Source: an uncultured Eubacteriales bacterium | GTDB lineage: Bacteria; Bacillota; Clostridia; Peptostreptococcales; Anaerovoracaceae | Assembly: GCA_910583765.1 (NCBI GenBank) | Contig: CAJTYS010000069.1 | Location: 1-14,222 of the forward strand | Length of the DNA: 14,222 nucleotides | Reading direction: 5' to 3' | In this document: piece after piece, positions 13,696-14,222 of the stretch | How positions within the stretch are numbered: the stretch's first letter is position 1 | Layout: each line of letters starts with the position of its first letter | Made by a program: the position numbers and the translations under genes | Notes under the pieces: generated by a model | What the model was told of the DNA's origin: nothing | Database searches by the model: none | What the model saw: the letters and a program-made list of their open reading frames with translations, nothing else

Positions 13696-14222
13696 TTATC
13701 CTTCCAGCACGATACACTCTTTCTGGAAGAAACAAATCCCGTATTTGTGGATTTCTTCATATCCTTCTTCCCGCACCGCGGCTTCGTAGTTCCGTTCTTC
13801 GATCTGTTCCAGGGCCTGCTCGCAGCACCGTTCCATGTTTTGAAACCGATCCGCGATTTTCAATTCAAGAACCATCGCTTTCCCACCCCGGATGTGTTTT
13901 GTTTTCATCAAAAGGTCCGGCCTGCCTGCGCCGCTTTCCCGATTGGAAACCACCGTGTAGGTTCCCGAATTGGAAAGCAGTCCCGTCATGAACCCATGAT
14001 AATATTGCTCAGCGTAGTCAAAATAACTGATGCTGTCCATGAGCTGCTGGGAGAGAAAGGTTTCCGCCGTCTCGCAGTCACCTTCCTCCAAAGCCTGGAT
14101 CAACGCGCTTCGATCAATCGTCTTCATTCTCTGGTCAAACCAGGTCACGATGGAACGCTGGTAAACCGACTGGATCTCGGTGTTTGGAATCGACAGTTCC
14201 AAATAGATCTCGCTTCCCTCCA
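13696..14222 (-). CDS. AAA-ATPase-like / PD-(D/E)XK nuclease-superfamily protein, C-terminal part
   Basis: The frame is open to the window edge (codons EGSEIY precede LELSIPNTEI), so only the last 174 or so residues are visible and the true start lies outside. The sequence matches the C-terminal half of the family with an N-terminal AAA-ATPase-like domain and a PD-(D/E)XK tail (DUF1703 type): SIPNTEIQSVYQRSIVTWF, YYHGFMTGLL, VVSNRESGAGRPD, MVLELKIAD, ALEQIEERNY and HKYGICFF. The nuclease-fold residues are D in GRPD (about 102) and E-x-K in LELK (about 119-121). Full-length members are about 500-600 residues, often present in many copies in anaerobes; their function is poorly known. The terminator at 13404-13440 is about 255 bases downstream. 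Confidence 0.88.
   Translation of the reverse strand, partial: EGSEIYLELSIPNTEIQSVYQRSIVTWFDQRMKTIDRSALIQALEEGDCETAETFLSQQLMDSISYFDYAEQYYHGFMTGLLSNSGTYTVVSNRESGAGRPDLLMKTKHIRGGKAMVLELKIADRFQNMERCCEQALEQIEERNYEAAVREEGYEEIHKYGICFFQKECIVLEG

Noticed and set aside
1..14222. CRISPR arrays, tRNA, rRNA genes or an integrase with att sites
   Set aside because: I looked for regularly spaced repeats, tRNA-like cloverleaf ends and recombinase motifs on both strands and saw none.

Overview
The window looks like a low-to-middling GC Bacillota chromosome segment, most likely an anaerobic member of the Clostridia. The reasons are strong AGGAGG-type ribosome binding sites, an iron-type alcohol dehydrogenase, a sigma54 activator, a WapA/RHS-type YD-repeat protein and an AAA-ATPase/PD-(D/E)XK gene of the kind common in anaerobes. 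Almost every convincing gene is on the minus strand. This placement is inferred from gene content only.

The window has two unlike halves. The left part, about 1-5050, is an accessory region with much decay. It holds a possible TnpB tail and a seven-helix membrane protein whose reading frame seems to have lost its C-terminal part. Next comes a broken RHS/YD-repeat gene that still carries an intact variable C-terminal (toxin-like) module. A GNAT acetyltransferase, a stray signal-peptide fragment, a DinJ/RelB-type antitoxin with an in-frame stop, an intact VOC/glyoxalase-like gene and an Ig-like surface-protein tail follow. Most of the frameshifts on the left can be repaired by adding one A to an A-run of the coding strand.

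The right part, 5054-13172, is an intact, tightly spaced minus-strand operon. In transcription order it encodes a 195-aa protein of unknown function, a sodium:solute symporter, a two-helix small membrane protein, a hotdog-fold protein resembling 3-aminobutyryl-CoA/beta-alanyl-CoA ammonia-lyases, two class III (CaiB/BaiF) CoA-transferases, and an iron-type alcohol dehydrogenase. A PAS-AAA+-Fis sigma54 activator follows after a hairpin. Upstream of the first gene is a near-consensus sigma54 -24/-12 promoter (13238-13252). Two dyads lie about 110-140 bp further upstream, where an activator would be expected to bind. The simplest reading is a substrate-induced catabolic unit: sodium-coupled uptake, CoA activation, elimination (or hydration) on the CoA ester, and an alcohol/aldehyde redox step. 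The substrate is not identifiable from the sequence; a beta-amino acid or a related amine-bearing acid is a guess from the hotdog protein. One of the two CoA-transferases has Gly where the catalytic Asp should be, so the pair may be an active/inactive heterodimer.

The right edge (13173-14222) has the control region, a strong terminator, a small possible gene remnant, and the C-terminal part of an AAA-ATPase-like/PD-(D/E)XK family gene that runs off the window.
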